From Acidobacteriaceae bacterium (GTDB lineage Bacteria > Acidobacteriota > Terriglobia > Terriglobales > SbA1), in NCBI GenBank assembly GCA_003156615.1, contig PMHI01000402.1:11129-17429 (forward strand): 6,301 nt of DNA, written 5' to 3'. The translations under genes and the position numbers were made by a program. Under the pieces are notes generated by a model. That model searched no databases, had not been told where the DNA came from, and was given only the letters and a program-made list of their open reading frames with translations. This document shows positions 1-6,301 of this stretch, in pieces (the stretch's first letter is position 1; every line of letters starts with the position of its first letter).

Positions 1-229
1 GGTCGTTTCCCTACGCCGGGGCCCTTGTGTGAATCGCTCGGATTTTGGTCATTCACCGAAATGCGCCTGAAACTCTGAGCAACTCTCGGTAATAATGCGG
101 CAATAATGAGGATCAAGCGATGTGTTCGCCAGTAACAGTTCGCTCGCGATCCGTCACTTCCTCGGAAGCTGTTGTAGCCCGAAGCCCTCGATACCAGAGA
201 ATTCCGAGCCACCCTTCGCAACTTCTGAC

Positions 230-754
230 TTAAGCCACTCGTTCTCGAAAGCTATTCTCATCCGCGGAAGGTCCGTAAATTGCGGGAACCGATGCGTTCA
301 ACAATCGCAAATAGACAGTCAGTTGTCCGCGATGATGGGCGGCATGGTTGAAGACTGAATCGCGAATGACCACGTATCGTGGTTCATCCATCACCGCCTG
401 GCCGTTCACCAGTAACTTCCAGTGGGTCGTCAGATGCTCATCCGTGGTCTTGTCCAGCGCCTCTCTCGCTTGGGCCACATTTTTCTCCAGCAGTTCCACC
501 AGCTCACGGCGTGAATGCCACTCGGGTGGCTTCGGCATCGGCTTTCCACCCGGGGCTAAGTCCAGTTCGTCCTGATTGATCGCCATGGCGATCCACGATG
601 GCATATCCGCCACAAGCCGTGCCAGGTAGCCGAGCGGCATCGATTTCTCGTGCGGCTTCCAATCGTTTTTGCCCTCAGGCACGCGCTCGATCACATGCCG
701 ACTGCTTTCGGTCTCGCGTTCCAGTTCATCAAGAAAAAGCTCCGTAATCTTCAT
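230..754 (-). CDS. DinB-family four-helix-bundle protein, 174 aa
   Basis: Predicted cytoplasmic DinB/YfiT-like four-helix-bundle protein. The family includes metal-dependent thiol transferases and many members of unknown reaction, so no substrate can be assigned. The C-terminal motif NHAAHHRGQL (residues 136-145) is the typical DinB HxxxH-RGQ helix, with H137 and H141 as metal ligands. The helix-2 motif LARLVADMPSW (44-54) is also characteristic, but position 47, where many relatives carry the third histidine ligand (LAxHxAxxPxW), is leucine. Length fits the family (about 150-180 aa). The start at 754 is chosen because GGAGG (complement of 759-763) lies 4 nt upstream and the protein begins MKITELFLDELE like its relatives. 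The frame stays open upstream to 871, but that extension would run through the operator and looks non-coding. It is divergent from the WYL regulator at 926, which probably controls it. Family assignment is firm; function is unknown. Confidence 0.9.
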   Translation of the reverse strand: MKITELFLDELERETESSRHVIERVPEGKNDWKPHEKSMPLGYLARLVADMPSWIAMAINQDELDLAPGGKPMPKPPEWHSRRELVELLEKNVAQAREALDKTTDEHLTTHWKLLVNGQAVMDEPRYVVIRDSVFNHAAHHRGQLTVYLRLLNASVPAIYGPSADENSFRERVA

Positions 755-805
755 GAATCCTCCGTTAGGGGCTGCTCCCCATCGCGCAAACGCGATCAGA
801 GTAAA

Positions 806-834
806 ATGGCATATATGACAGGTAGTGTCATAAT
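806..834 (+). promoter_or_regulatory. Candidate sigma-70 promoter of the WYL regulator, overlapping the operator
   Basis: A -35-like ATGGCA (806-811, 4/6 to TTGACA) is followed by a 17-bp spacer and a -10-like CATAAT (829-834, 5/6 to TATAAT). The inverted repeat fills the spacer and the first bases of the -10 box, a geometry that would let the bound regulator block RNA polymerase. The predicted transcript starts near 841 and has a leader of about 85 nt before 926. On the other strand a weaker pair, TCGAAT (838-833) and TATATG (815-810) with 17-bp spacing, could serve the dinB-like gene. These are matches by eye only. Confidence 0.4.
814..832. promoter_or_regulatory. Inverted-repeat operator between dinB-like gene and WYL regulator
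   Basis: TATGACAGGTAGTGTCATA is a perfect inverted repeat with 7-bp arms (TATGACA / TGTCATA) and a 5-bp centre. It lies in the 171-bp divergent intergenic region, 60 bp from the dinB-like start and 93 bp from the regulator start. The arm spacing puts the half-site centres about 12 bp apart, suited to a dimeric HTH protein. The simplest reading is the binding site of the adjacent HTH-WYL regulator, controlling both genes. The repeat is seen directly; the binding protein is inferred. Confidence 0.7.
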
Positions 835-925
835 TCGAGGGATATATTTTTCCCAACGGCTTTGAACCCAATTCTCACAGCCCGAAAAAAACAGTCAGCC
901 CTCAGATAGAAGTTTAGGGTCTTCC

Positions 926-1876
926 ATGCGAGCCGACCGCCTTCTCTCGGAACTCCTGTTACTGCAGGCCCATGGAAGGCTTACGGGCAAACAGATTGCC
1001 ACCAAGCTCGGAGTATCTGAGCGTACTGTCCATCGTGACATGGACGCGTTGAGCGCCGCGCGCGTGCCGGTGTTTGCCTTACGCGGCTCCCGGGGCGGCT
1101 GGCAACTGGACGAAGACTGGCGCACTGAAGTTCCGGCGCTCGAGGAGACAGAACTGCGCGCATTGCTTATGGCGCAACCGCGCGTCATTGGCGACTCGCG
1201 TCTGGCCAGCGCCGCGGAACGCGCTCTCGACAAGCTTATGGCGGCATTGCCAGGATCTCTGCGCGAGCAGGCTGTTTCGATGCGTCAACGGCTTTTTGTG
1301 GACACCGCCGGATGGCGCGGTACCGCTGAAGACCTCTCTGCACTGCCGACCGTGCAGGAAGCGGTCACTCACGATCGCAAACTCGAAATTTGCTACAGAC
1401 CTGCTGGTCGCGAATCCGGCCGCCGGGTTGTCGACCCTCTCGGCTTGGTAGCAAAAGGCAGCGCCTGGTACCTCGTAGCGAATACGCCTCGAGGTTTTCG
1501 TACCTATCGCGTATCGCGGATCGAAAACGCAACCGTTCTCGATAAGGCTAGCAAACGCCCCGCGGATTTCGACTTGGCAGACCATTGGCGATCATCCACC
1601 AAGCAGTTTCAGGAGGGATGGCCGCGCCTGAGCGCCACGCTGCGCCTCGAACCCCGCGTCGCTCGGTGGGTACGAACCTGGGTGACAGCTGTGGTCACAC
1701 GGGATGCGGAGAACGATCCTGATCACTGGGTGACTGTCAAAGTGCAATTCGACCATGAAGACGAAGCCCGCTTCATGGTGCTTGGCCTAGGTTCTCGGGT
1801 AGAAGTGATTGAACCATCGACCTTGCGCGATCGGATTCAAGCGGAGGTGGCAAAAGTAGCGTCGCGGATACTCTGA
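926..1876 (+). CDS. YafY/DeoR-type HTH-WYL domain transcriptional regulator, 316 aa
   Basis: Cytoplasmic DNA-binding regulator. Residues 3-60 form a winged HTH_11/DeoR-like domain: helices around ADRLLSELLLLQAHGRLTG, the recognition segment SERTVHRDMDALSAA (31-45), and the wing ending in GGWQL (57-61). Residues about 138-215 form the WYL domain, with the name-giving motif AWYLVA at 180-185 and a conserved YRVSRIE strand (194-200). Residues 235-316 form the WCX C-terminal extension, including GLGSRVEVIEP (287-297). Full length for the family (300-330 aa). WYL domains are known or thought to sense ligands, including nucleic acids or nucleotides in some members; the effector here is unknown. The start at 926 is preceded by AGGG at 916-919, six bases upstream, a modest ribosome binding site. 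Divergent from the DinB-like gene with a shared operator at 814-832, so autoregulation and control of the neighbour are likely (inference). Confidence 0.92.
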   Translation: MRADRLLSELLLLQAHGRLTGKQIATKLGVSERTVHRDMDALSAARVPVFALRGSRGGWQLDEDWRTEVPALEETELRALLMAQPRVIGDSRLASAAERALDKLMAALPGSLREQAVSMRQRLFVDTAGWRGTAEDLSALPTVQEAVTHDRKLEICYRPAGRESGRRVVDPLGLVAKGSAWYLVANTPRGFRTYRVSRIENATVLDKASKRPADFDLADHWRSSTKQFQEGWPRLSATLRLEPRVARWVRTWVTAVVTRDAENDPDHWVTVKVQFDHEDEARFMVLGLGSRVEVIEPSTLRDRIQAEVAKVASRIL

Positions 1877-2456
1877 AGAAATCTATGGCGCGAGAGTGGT
1901 CGTCCCACCGGGGCCTCGGGCACCCGCCCCAGTCGCGACCGTTAAGACCCCTCTTGCAGGCGACCCCTATCCCGATGAACCCTTCCTCGTGAACCGCTTT
2001 TCTAAAGAGGCCGGAATCATCCAGTGACGCGGCCAAGCAGGCGCCAGCGGCAGTCGTCATGCATAGTCGCACCAGAAATAACGGCTTTCATCCGGCTCTG
2101 AAACGTTAGAGGTGGGGATGGTATGCGCAGGGGAGGCGATCGCCTCGGCCGCGCAAAGCAAACCGGCCACACAGACTCGCCGCCAGAGTGAGCGGCCCGC
2201 TCTGCAAATTTGCGTCCCTCAGAGCTTTGGCCTTCGGACCTGGGTCGGGAGAAGTATTTCTGTCAAGGTTTGCAGCCGTTGAACCAACACTGTTCGTTGC
2301 ACTTCATGCCCCCTGCAGGGCAGCGCGACTGTTCGTCTACTGACTTTACTGGTTAATGCGGAAAGTCCCGGCGGATGGGCTCAAAAATCTTTTTGACCTC
2401 CACACAATCGGCAGCCCGCACGCGGTCGGCAGCGATTTGGCGGGAATTCAGTGCCA
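1877..2456. other. Long stretch without a recognisable gene
   Basis: No frame on either strand over these 580 bases gives a protein I recognise or a start with a good ribosome binding site. A weak hairpin (GGGGC 1910-1914 / GCCCC 1926-1930, 11-nt loop) lies 33 nt after the WYL gene stop but has no T-run, so it is not a convincing intrinsic terminator. Minus-strand frames here overlap the end of the WYL gene and look like shadow. I see no tRNA, insertion-sequence end or long repeat. The stretch could be regulatory or gene debris, in keeping with the decayed genes just downstream. Confidence 0.5.
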
Positions 2457-2486
2457 TTGACTCCGGGTCCATAAAGTGGCTATTTT
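2457..2486 (+). promoter_or_regulatory. Candidate promoter upstream of the ECF sigma remnant
   Basis: TTGACT (2457-2462, 5/6 to the -35 consensus), an 18-bp spacer and TATTTT (2481-2486, 4/6 to the -10 consensus) would start transcription near 2493. A purine-rich AGAGGAG (2504-2510) that resembles a ribosome binding site follows. If active, this could now drive the downstream open frame and the membrane-HEAT gene. Visual match only. Confidence 0.35.
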
Positions 2487-2740
2487 GCGATAAGCTATCG
2501 GTCAGAGGAGTCCGTCACCGTTTTGCTTGCCGAGTGGAGGGGTGGGAGCGATGGGGCGCTTCACGCCCTGATTCCCCTCGTCTACCAGGAACTGCACAAG
2601 CGGGCGCACCACTACCTGAGGGCCGAGCGCCCGGGCCACACCCTGCAGAGCACGGCGCTGGTACATGAGCATCGGGAAAGGGTTTGTCCAGGTTGGCCGA
2701 GAGCAAGGAGTGCTCTCGGGCCATGATGCAAAAAGCAGCG
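2475..2740 (+). pseudogene. Truncated, frameshifted ECF-type sigma-70 factor
   Basis: The frame read from 2475 (after TAA 2472-2474) gives VTVLLAEWRGG, then PLVYQELHKRAHHYLRAERP, then GHTLQSTALVHE. This is the region-2 start of ECF sigma factors of the type with PLVYxELxxLAxxxLRxERxGHTLQxTALVHEAYLRL. Right after ALVHE (2669) the frame is lost and reaches TGA at 2724-2726. The homology seems to resume in another frame from 2669 as GKGLSRLAESKE-CSRAMM, with the YLR step of HEAYLRL missing, then fades after about 2740; that frame stops at 2861-2863. Regions 3-4 (the -35 binding HTH) are not visible. There is no ATG or GTG start in frame; TTG at 2523 is the only candidate, after AGAGGAG at 2504-2510. 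An intact member would be about 180-200 aa. Interpreted as a decayed gene; an assembly or sequencing error explains only one shift, not the missing C-terminal half. Confidence 0.72.
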
Positions 2741-3360
2741 CCGCGCTCCAATTGTCGCGGGCGATGGCTAAATACAGGGAAGACCGCCGGCTTAGCGCTG
2801 TGCTTCTTAATCCACGAGGACGCAAGCGTGGAAGTGGAGGGCTCCGGAAGGAGCAGGAGCTAATCATTACTGGGCGAATCCGCAAGTTCTATTTAGCTCG
2901 CGAAAGACGGCCCGTGGCTGCCCTTTCGCGGTTAGGACCATTGAGCGAAGGAGAGGGTACGGAGCAGATGGGCAAGCTCTTGGAAGCCTTCAAGGCAACC
3001 CACATTGTGGTAGGGCACGCAGTTCAGAAAGGTAGGCGGATCCGGCCTCGTTTTGGAGACAAGGTGTCTCTGGTCGACACCGGGATGCTCAGCAGCTACT
3101 ACCCTGGAGGCCGGGCGTCAGCCATGGAAATCTGCGGTGGCGCAAAATCTACGGCTCAGTACATGGACGGGCAGCAAGAGCTTCTCGAATCCGCCGAGTC
3201 TTTCGCCGCAGAACGGAAAGCCCGGGGAACATCGAGCGATACCCGATGGGGCCACTGGTTCAGAAAAGCTAGCCGTCTTACCGGCCGAGGGAGTATGTTC
3301 CGCAACGACGGGCGCATTGCAATAAGAGCGAGGGGTTATGTAGGAAGGCCCTGGGGATGA
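2665..3360 (+). pseudogene. Open frame holding a C-terminal remnant of a calcineurin-like metallophosphoesterase
   Basis: A 231-codon open frame. Codons 1-25 overlap the ECF remnant out of its frame, and codons up to about 90 match nothing I know. From GPLSEGEG (codon 91, position 2935) it matches the C-terminal part of bacterial Ser/Thr-phosphatase-like metallophosphoesterases: ATHIVVGHA (the usual IVVGHT motif, H at codon 118, position 3016), RIRPRFGDKVSLVDTGMLSS (D at codon 138), YYPGGRASAMEI, then YMDGQQELLE ending near 3190. The catalytic N-terminal motifs GDxHG, GDxxDRG and GNHE are absent, and the roughly 200 nt between the ECF remnant and this segment are too short to have held them. 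The WYRG usually found after GPL is also missing. The last 55 codons are unrecognised. The stop overlaps the next gene's start as ATGA (3357-3360), which would allow translational coupling. Probably a deletion remnant; a short expressed product cannot be excluded. Confidence 0.65.
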
Positions 3361-6125
3361 AACACTGGATCGAGCGTGCCCTGAACGTCGGCCCCGGAGA
3401 CTTGCGGCGTGGATCCCTTCTGAGCGCGTGCCTGTTTTTAGTCATGGGCAGCTACAAAATCGGCGGCGTGGCGGGGGCTGCGTTATTCCTGTCGCGGTTC
3501 CAGGCGAGTCAGCTTGCCTACGCCCAAATTGCCAGTTCTGTGCTGGTGGCGGTGATCATAGCGGGCTATGTGGTGATTGCGCGGCGATTTCTTTTCCGCG
3601 ATCTGCTCGTCGGCAGCATGCTGTTTTTCTCCGCCACTTGCGCGGTGTTTTGGGGGCTAACCCATTACTACTCCCGCCTGATCTGGGTTTTTCCTGCCTT
3701 TTACGTTTGGGTAAAAATATTCGGCGCACTGGGGGCTACGCAGGTCTGGACGCTGGCGAATTACGTCCTGACAACGCGCGAGGCCAAGCGTGTTTTTGGG
3801 ATGGTGGGCGGTGGCGGCATTGCGGGATGTATTTTTGCTGGTTTCCTTTCCAATACGATGGCCAAGGGGTTCGGAACGGAAAGTCTGCTGCTGGCAATGA
3901 CGCTGTTTATTTTGATCTGCGCCGGGCTGGTGATCTTGGTCTGGCGCAGCGGGCGAGTGCTGGTGGGTGACGGGCAGCGGACCGCCGGAGGACCCACCGA
4001 AACAGCCCCGCAAAACGTGACCGCTAGCTTGCAGCTGCTGTTCTCCTCGCCTTATTTTCGGGCCATCGCGGCGGTAATCTTCATTACGTCGTTGGTCACT
4101 ACATTAACGGACTGGCAGTTCCTGGCCATTGGTAAGCAGTTCCTGGTAAAGAAAGACGTAATGGCTGCTTTTTTTGGTGATTTTTATTTCTACGCGGGCA
4201 TTCTGGGGTTGTTGTTTCAGTTACTGTTGACCGCACGATTTTTGCGCCGATTCGGTATTGGCACCGCGCTGTTCATTCTTCCCGTCACTGTGTTCTTGGG
4301 TTCGACCGGTCTGCTCGTTCTTGGCACGCTGGCTTCTGCAGTAGCGTTGCACGGCGGGGACCGGGTGCTGGGTTATTCGATCGACAAGTCTACGGCCGAA
4401 TTGCTTTACCTGCCGATCTCTGCCGGTGTGAAGTTACAAGTAAAATGGTTCATTGATACGGTGATCTGGCGCATGGGGGATGGCCTCTCCGGCGTAATCG
4501 TCGTGATTTTTGCCACCTACCTGCACTTTTCCCCCCGACAGATCAGCTGGATCGTGCTGCTCCTGGTTATCGGTTGGCTGGCGGCAGCTTCTGTCGTGCG
4601 GCGCCAATACGTCGCTACCCTGAGGGAAAGCATCACGCAGCATCGCTTCGATGTGGAACAAGCCAGTGCGCCAGTGCTGGACCGATCCACAACGGACCTT
4701 CTGACCACCAATCTTTCCGCATCCGACCCCAAGGACATTCTTTACGCGCTGTCCCTTTTTGAAGTGGAACAGCAGAGAGCCGTGCATCCGGCGATACGCG
4801 CTTTGCTGAGTCATCCCGCAGCAGAAGTGCGGAGGAAGGCAATCTCGATTCTGTCGGCATCCGGCGACCAGACGGTGCGGCCAGACATGGAGCGGCTGCT
4901 CCGGGATCCTGACCTGAACGTGCGCACGGAAGCTCTGCTTTACCTTACCCACAATGCCCATGTGGACCCGCTGGAGCTGATCGAGGAAGTGGGTGCCTTC
5001 CCGGACTTCTCGGTGCGATCGGCGGTTGTGGCATTTCTGGTACGCCCCGGCCAAGCCCAGAACCTGGAGGCCGCACGCCAGATTCTGGAGGCCATGGTCA
5101 GCGAGCAAGGTGCAGAAGGGCGGCGGACCAAAGTGGAAGCGGCTCGATTACTAGGCTTGCTCCCGGACTCCTTCAACCCGCTGCTCTTGATGCTGCTCGC
5201 CGATGCCGACACCGCGGTGGCGCAGGAAGCGATACGGTCTGTGGGAAAATCGCGCCAGCGGCGGCTGGTGCCGGACCTTCTGGACAAGCTGGCGAATCGC
5301 GAGCTGCGTGCCGAAGCTGCCAAGGCCTTGGGTGAGTTCGGGGACACGATCATCGGAGCGTTGCGCGACCATCTCGGCGACTCCTCGGTAGCCATCGAGG
5401 CACGAAGAGAAATCCCCGCCATCCTGGCGGGGGTCGGAACACCGGCAGCGGCGCGGGTACTGATGGAGCACCTGCTGGAAAGCGACATCACCCTGCGACT
5501 CCGTACCATTAGCGCTCTCAACAAGCTCTGCCGCCTCCACCCTGAGATCGAGACAGACGTCCAGACGTTGGAGACGGTCTTAGCTGCGGAGATTCTGGGG
5601 CACTACCGGTCGTACCAGATTCTGGACAAGCTCGGCGTCGCCGGGGACAGTCAAGATCCAGCAGTGACGGAGTCCATCCGGCAAGAATTGGAGCGCATCT
5701 TTCGCCTGCTTGGCCTGTTATATCCTCACCTTGATCTTCACGCCGCCTATTTGGGATTGCAATCCAAGAGCGTATCAGTCCACGGCAATGCCCTGGAATT
5801 CCTCGATACCGTCTTAAAGTCCCAGCTGCGTGACATGCTGATGCCATTGCTGGACGGTAAGATCACGGTTGGCGAGCGTGCTCGCTTAGCGAACCGGCTC
5901 GTGGGTACCAAAATCGAGAGCCGAGAACATGCAGTGGTGGCGCTGGTGACGAGCGACGATCCCTGGCTGAGGTCTTGCGGCGCCTATGCGATCGGAAACT
6001 TCGGATTGAAATCTTTAGAAGGTGAATTGAATCGATGTCTGAATGATGCGGACCCGCTGCTGCGAGAAACCGCCAGAGCAGCCAAACTGCGCCTGGAGGC
6101 GCTGGTTACGAAGGCTGTCCCCTAG
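3357..6125 (+). CDS. Nucleotide-carrier-like/MFS-like membrane protein fused to a HEAT-repeat domain, 922 aa
   Basis: Integral inner-membrane protein with a cytoplasmic C-terminal half. Residues 20-415 hold 11-12 hydrophobic segments (about 20-45, 55-76, 81-104, 108-137, 147-167, 176-196, 233-256, 270-292, 301-330, 345-360, 374-390, 396-414) of the NTT/Npt ADP-ATP-carrier-like branch of the MFS superfamily. The N-terminal ALNVGPGDLRRG and the segment ELLYLP (348-353), followed by VKWFIDTVIWRMGDGLSG (362-379), are typical of bacterial HEAT-fused members. Residues about 440-730 carry eight or nine HEAT repeats (for example LLSHPAAEVRRKAISILS, LLRDPDLNVRTEALLYL, KLANRELRAEAAKALGEFGD). More degenerate helical repeats follow to 915, including LTSDDPWLR-like VTSDDPWLRSCGAYAIG (864-880). 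Transported substrate is unknown; nucleotide transport is not shown. The ATG is supported by AGGAAGG (3342-3348, 8-nt spacing) and by the family-like N-terminus. No cyclic-nucleotide-binding domain follows the HEAT part. The upstream open frame overlaps it by 4 bp. Confidence 0.88.
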   Translation: MKHWIERALNVGPGDLRRGSLLSACLFLVMGSYKIGGVAGAALFLSRFQASQLAYAQIASSVLVAVIIAGYVVIARRFLFRDLLVGSMLFFSATCAVFWGLTHYYSRLIWVFPAFYVWVKIFGALGATQVWTLANYVLTTREAKRVFGMVGGGGIAGCIFAGFLSNTMAKGFGTESLLLAMTLFILICAGLVILVWRSGRVLVGDGQRTAGGPTETAPQNVTASLQLLFSSPYFRAIAAVIFITSLVTTLTDWQFLAIGKQFLVKKDVMAAFFGDFYFYAGILGLLFQLLLTARFLRRFGIGTALFILPVTVFLGSTGLLVLGTLASAVALHGGDRVLGYSIDKSTAELLYLPISAGVKLQVKWFIDTVIWRMGDGLSGVIVVIFATYLHFSPRQISWIVLLLVIGWLAAASVVRRQYVATLRESITQHRFDVEQASAPVLDRSTTDLLTTNLSASDPKDILYALSLFEVEQQRAVHPAIRALLSHPAAEVRRKAISILSASGDQTVRPDMERLLRDPDLNVRTEALLYLTHNAHVDPLELIEEVGAFPDFSVRSAVVAFLVRPGQAQNLEAARQILEAMVSEQGAEGRRTKVEAARLLGLLPDSFNPLLLMLLADADTAVAQEAIRSVGKSRQRRLVPDLLDKLANRELRAEAAKALGEFGDTIIGALRDHLGDSSVAIEARREIPAILAGVGTPAAARVLMEHLLESDITLRLRTISALNKLCRLHPEIETDVQTLETVLAAEILGHYRSYQILDKLGVAGDSQDPAVTESIRQELERIFRLLGLLYPHLDLHAAYLGLQSKSVSVHGNALEFLDTVLKSQLRDMLMPLLDGKITVGERARLANRLVGTKIESREHAVVALVTSDDPWLRSCGAYAIGNFGLKSLEGELNRCLNDADPLLRETARAAKLRLEALVTKAVP

Positions 6126-6301
6126 GTTAAGTAACACAACCGAAGCAGCACTGGCGAGGGGATCGGGCAGGTGGGGCTGATCGGGCGGTTCGGAATTATT
6201 AGGCTGATAGAGATCTTGAAACCGTGTTGCCGAAGCGCCAGCACAGTGTGCTTTACGGAAAGTTAGAGACGCTCCTGCGACAGACGGTTTGCGGTGTTTG
6301 T
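6126..6301. other. Right-edge region without a gene
   Basis: The 176 bases after the membrane-HEAT gene show stops in all useful frames and no strong hairpin with a T-run, so no terminator can be named. The only structure is the short palindrome at 6240-6252. The start of a next gene may lie beyond the edge. Confidence 0.5.
6240..6252. repeat. Short perfect palindrome
   Basis: AGCACAGTGTGCT has 6-bp arms (AGCACA / TGTGCT) around a single G. The one-base centre rules out an RNA hairpin with normal loop, so if functional it would be a protein-binding site upstream of a gene past the right edge. A palindrome of this size can also arise by chance. Confidence 0.3.

Noticed and set aside
1..78. 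A plus-strand frame open from the left edge to TGA at 76-78, possibly the tail of a gene.
   Set aside because: Only 25 codons are visible and the peptide resembles nothing I recognise; an open run of this length at a window edge is expected by chance.
71..108. Short direct repeats AACTCT (71-76, 81-86) and AATAATG (91-97, 102-108) at about one helical turn spacing.
   Set aside because: Too short to separate from chance, with no adjacent gene start that would give them a regulatory role.
157..168. CTTCCTCGGAAG inverted repeat downstream of the DinB-like gene as a terminator.
   Set aside because: The loop would be two bases and there is no T-run on the relevant strand.
122..358. Plus-strand open frame of 78 codons.
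   Set aside because: It overlaps the 3' half of the DinB-like gene on the other strand, has no good ribosome binding site and gives a low-complexity Ser/Pro-rich product typical of antisense shadow.
755..871. N-terminal extension of the DinB-like protein to a start at 871.
   Set aside because: The extension runs across the operator and promoter region, lacks family similarity, and the start at 754 has a near-ideal GGAGG.
1910..1930. GC-rich hairpin GGGGC/GCCCC after the WYL gene as an intrinsic terminator.
   Set aside because: The stem is only 5 bp with an 11-base loop and no T-run follows.
2502..2885. Minus-strand open frame of 127 codons over the ECF region.
   Set aside because: The plus strand carries clear ECF sigma similarity here; the minus-strand product is Arg/Pro/Leu-rich shadow.
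3338..3343. ATG-TAG start-stop pair just before the transporter start, as a translational control element.
   Set aside because: A single occurrence of six bases with no supporting structure; most likely chance.
4434..5524. Long minus-strand open frames within the HEAT region.
   Set aside because: They are antisense to the repetitive, GC-rich HEAT coding sequence and give Ser/Arg-rich products with no recognisable domain.

Overview
The window looks like chromosomal DNA from a moderately GC-rich bacterium (estimated by eye at a little under 60% GC). Family content points to Acidobacteriota or a near relative: a DinB gene divergent from a YafY-type WYL regulator, an ECF sigma factor of the 'HTLQ-TALVHEA' type, and a nucleotide-carrier-like membrane protein fused to HEAT repeats. 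The phylum is inferred from remembered family distribution, not from a marker gene.

Layout. Positions 1-229 hold no gene I can support. A DinB-fold protein runs leftward (754-230). A DeoR/YafY-type HTH-WYL regulator runs rightward (926-1876). Between them lies a 19-bp inverted repeat (814-832) inside a plausible promoter, so this reads as a self-contained divergent regulator-target pair. Positions 1877-2456 are a long stretch without a recognisable gene. From 2457 there is a candidate promoter followed by the decayed N-terminal part of an ECF sigma factor (2475-2740), which shifts frame right after its HTLQ-TALVHE signature. It is followed by an open frame (2665-3360) whose only recognisable part is the C-terminal end of a calcineurin-like metallophosphoesterase (2935-3190), without the catalytic N-terminal motifs. 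That frame overlaps the start of the next gene by ATGA.

The largest gene (3357-6125, 922 aa) encodes an integral membrane protein. Residues 1-415 resemble the NTT/Npt ADP-ATP-carrier-like or MFS-like superfamily, and residues 440-915 form a cytoplasmic HEAT-repeat solenoid. Positions 6126-6301 hold no gene, only a short palindrome.

The dinB/WYL pair appears to be a small stress- or ligand-responsive module. The ECF and phosphoesterase remnants look like a deletion scar upstream of the membrane-HEAT protein. I found no CRISPR array, tRNA, rRNA, insertion sequence or convincing terminator. I see no clearly undescribed complete system; the points most worth a second look are the membrane-HEAT fusion without a cyclic-nucleotide-binding tail, the chimeric open frame coupled to it, and the operator of the divergent pair.
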